Part shown: positions 45,849-46,786 of the stretch, in pieces
How positions within the stretch are numbered: the stretch's first letter is position 1
Layout: each line of letters begins with the position of its first letter
Source of the DNA: Marinifilaceae bacterium
GTDB taxonomy: Bacteria > Bacteroidota > Bacteroidia > Bacteroidales > Marinifilaceae
Length of the DNA: 46,786 nucleotides
Reading direction: 5' to 3'
Assembly (NCBI GenBank): GCA_016936255.1
Contig: JAFGYE010000105.1
Coordinates: forward strand, 1 to 46,786
Notes under the pieces: generated by a model
The model's database searches: none
Told to the model about the DNA's origin: nothing
The model's input: the letters and a program-made list of their open reading frames with translations, nothing else
Program-made: the position numbers and the translations under genes

Positions 45849-46310
45849 CTAATTGTACCATTCAAATAAATATTTAGGGTTGTAATTCACGTCAAATTTT
45901 TCCAACAACAATAAATATTCTTCTTTAAATGATTGTTTTTTATGGTGTTCCGCTTGGTTCAATACATATTTTACCACATTATCGATATGCGATTTAGAAT
46001 AGGTAAAGGCTCCAAAACCATCTTGCCAGGAAAATTTTCCGGGAATGTATTTTTTTTCGTTCAACCATTTGGAAGAACCCGATTTTACCTGCTCCATTAA
46101 TTTTGATGGGGAAATAGTTGGATGCATTCCAATAAAAATGTGTGTATGATCGGGATTGCAATAGATGGCATAGGTTTTACATTTTTGGTTGGTAACAATG
46201 CCACAGATTACTTTTTCTAATTCATCTCTGAACCGTTCTTTGATTAGGTTTTCACGCCCTTTAACCGAAAAAACGAATTGGGTATATAATTGGGTGTATG
46301 TATTTGCCAT
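45849..46310 (-). CDS. REP-associated tyrosine transposase (RAYT), IS200-type
   Basis: The 153-residue Y1 transposase has the HUH metal motif as H55-T56-H57 (CNPDHTHIFIGMHP) and the catalytic Tyr Y115 (NVVKYVLNQAEHHKK), after the family's FSWQDGFGAFTYSKSHID segment. It would cut single-stranded DNA at REP-type hairpins. The length and intact motifs suggest an active protein. It is surrounded by REP hairpins rather than bounded by IS-type ends, which argues for RAYT function. Its 5' region is duplicated in the array upstream. Confidence 0.88.
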   Translation of the reverse strand: MANTYTQLYTQFVFSVKGRENLIKERFRDELEKVICGIVTNQKCKTYAIYCNPDHTHIFIGMHPTISPSKLMEQVKSGSSKWLNEKKYIPGKFSWQDGFGAFTYSKSHIDNVVKYVLNQAEHHKKQSFKEEYLLLLEKFDVNYNPKYLFEWYN

Positions 46311-46706
46311 ATTTGTTTCTTTAAGATGTCAGGGCTACGCCCTTTTTTTCTTTTAATTTATTCATTTTCTACGAAGATACATGGGCTACGCCCCTGAAAC
46401 TGTATTTTGCCATATTTGTTTCTTTACGATGTCAGGGCTACGTCCTTTTTTCTTGTAATTTACTCATTTTCTACGAAGATGCATGGGCTACGCCCCAGAA
46501 ACTGTATTTGCCATATTTGTTTTTTAAGATGTCAGGGCTACGCCCTTTTTTTTCTTGTCATTATTCATTTTCTACGAAGATGCATGGGCTACGCTCCTGA
46601 AACTGTATTTGCCATATTTGTTTTTTAAGATGTCAGGGCTACGCCCTTTTTTTCTTTTAATTTATTCATTTTCTACGAAGATACATGGGCTACGCCCCTT
46701 TTTTTT
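46306..46706. repeat. four-unit tandem REP array, 101-103-bp period
   Basis: The word GCCATATTTGT recurs at 46306, 46409, 46510 and 46611. Each unit holds two REP hairpins (AGGGCTACGCCCT and TGGGCTACGCCC) and one copy of the transposase start region. On the minus strand units 2-4 therefore carry an ATG-GCA-AA(T) copy that runs into a stop after 8 to 15 codons, giving three decoy starts upstream of the real gene. Confidence 0.85.
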
Positions 46707-46786
46707 TAGGAGCCTTAGCTCCAACATCTACGCAGGATTTTCATGCCAGAGATAAAACAGGGGCGCAGCCCTGATATCTTCGCAAC
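46688..46786. repeat. right direct repeat with REP hairpins
   Basis: Near-identical to 45711-45807, with GGAGCCTTAGCTCC and a GGGGCGCAGCCC hairpin. It runs to the end of the window, so its true end is unknown. Confidence 0.8.

Larger units (their letters stand above)
45711..46786. mobile_element. REP/RAYT unit (REPtron-like)
   Basis: A single IS200-type tyrosine transposase gene (45849-46310) is bounded by about 97-bp direct repeats (45711-45807 and 46688-46786) full of GGGC-TAC-GCCC and GGAGC-CTTA-GCTCC hairpins, with a four-copy array of the same hairpins between the gene and the right repeat. A transposase gene surrounded by REP hairpins is the signature of RAYT loci rather than of a complete insertion sequence. 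The right end may extend past the window. Confidence 0.8.

Noticed and set aside
46306-46706. CRISPR-like array
   Set aside because: The whole 101-103-bp unit is repeated with no variable spacers, and the hairpins are REP-type next to a RAYT.

Overview
The window looks like a chromosomal segment of a low-GC member of the Bacteroidota, probably a Bacteroidales/Marinilabiliales-like marine or gut facultative or strict anaerobe. The signs are AT-rich leaders, Bacteroidota-type promoters (-7 box TAnnTTTG, in several places with a TTTG or TTG about 19-21 bp upstream), a DUF6261 protein, a secreted GH2 beta-galactosidase, a standalone tryptophan synthase beta chain and a glycyl-radical enzyme. The species assignment is inference. 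No rRNA, tRNA or CRISPR array was recognised.

Layout. (1) 72-2819, minus strand: three unfamiliar genes that look like accessory or defence-type genes: a coiled-coil membrane protein, a soluble protein split by a frameshift exactly at an A7 run, and a small membrane protein. (2) 2820-5231: gene-poor, with an 84-bp tandem repeat array, a DUF6261 gene and a block of dispersed-repeat sequence. (3) 5232-9522: small membrane proteins, a double-GNAT acetyltransferase, a secreted two-repeat protein, a lipoprotein, and a deletion scar where two divergent genes have both lost their 5' halves (about 9188). (4) 9548-16323: beta-galactosidase, an MFS carrier and RecQ. (5) 16400-24773: a redox and housekeeping block with DoxX, OhrR, MATE, bifunctional glutathione synthetase, class I fumarase, ArfB and TrpB.

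(6) 25146-30927: an SDR gene and then an operon of DUF134 regulator, two NifX/NifB-like cofactor-binding proteins, two DUF5320 proteins, a DUF89 protein, two MinD-type ATPases with inserted ferredoxin domains and a thioesterase. This resembles the Orange Protein (ORP) clusters of anaerobes. Its promoter carries a perfect palindrome lying between the -33 and -7 boxes, a strong candidate operator. (7) 31022-37330: SulP transporter, DUF1275, ThrE-like exporter, a Cys-cluster protein and a 61-residue conserved small protein.

(8) 37997-41428: hypD-hypE, a trans-4-hydroxy-L-proline dehydratase glycyl-radical enzyme and its activase, ending in a clear terminator. Every HypD active-site residue I can recall maps at one constant offset. 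(9) 41465-45298: a gene remnant, a CDF metal transporter with an altered metal site, a pyrimidine-dimer glycosylase and oligoendopeptidase F. (10) 45711-46786: a RAYT (REP-associated tyrosine transposase) with a four-copy REP array upstream of its start codon. Each extra repeat unit carries a duplicate of the transposase start codon, and the unit is flanked by about 97-bp direct repeats.

The strongest leads are the ORP-like operon with its operator, the A7 frameshift in an unknown defence-like gene, the RAYT/REP array with repeated decoy starts, the HypD locus and the double-truncation scar.
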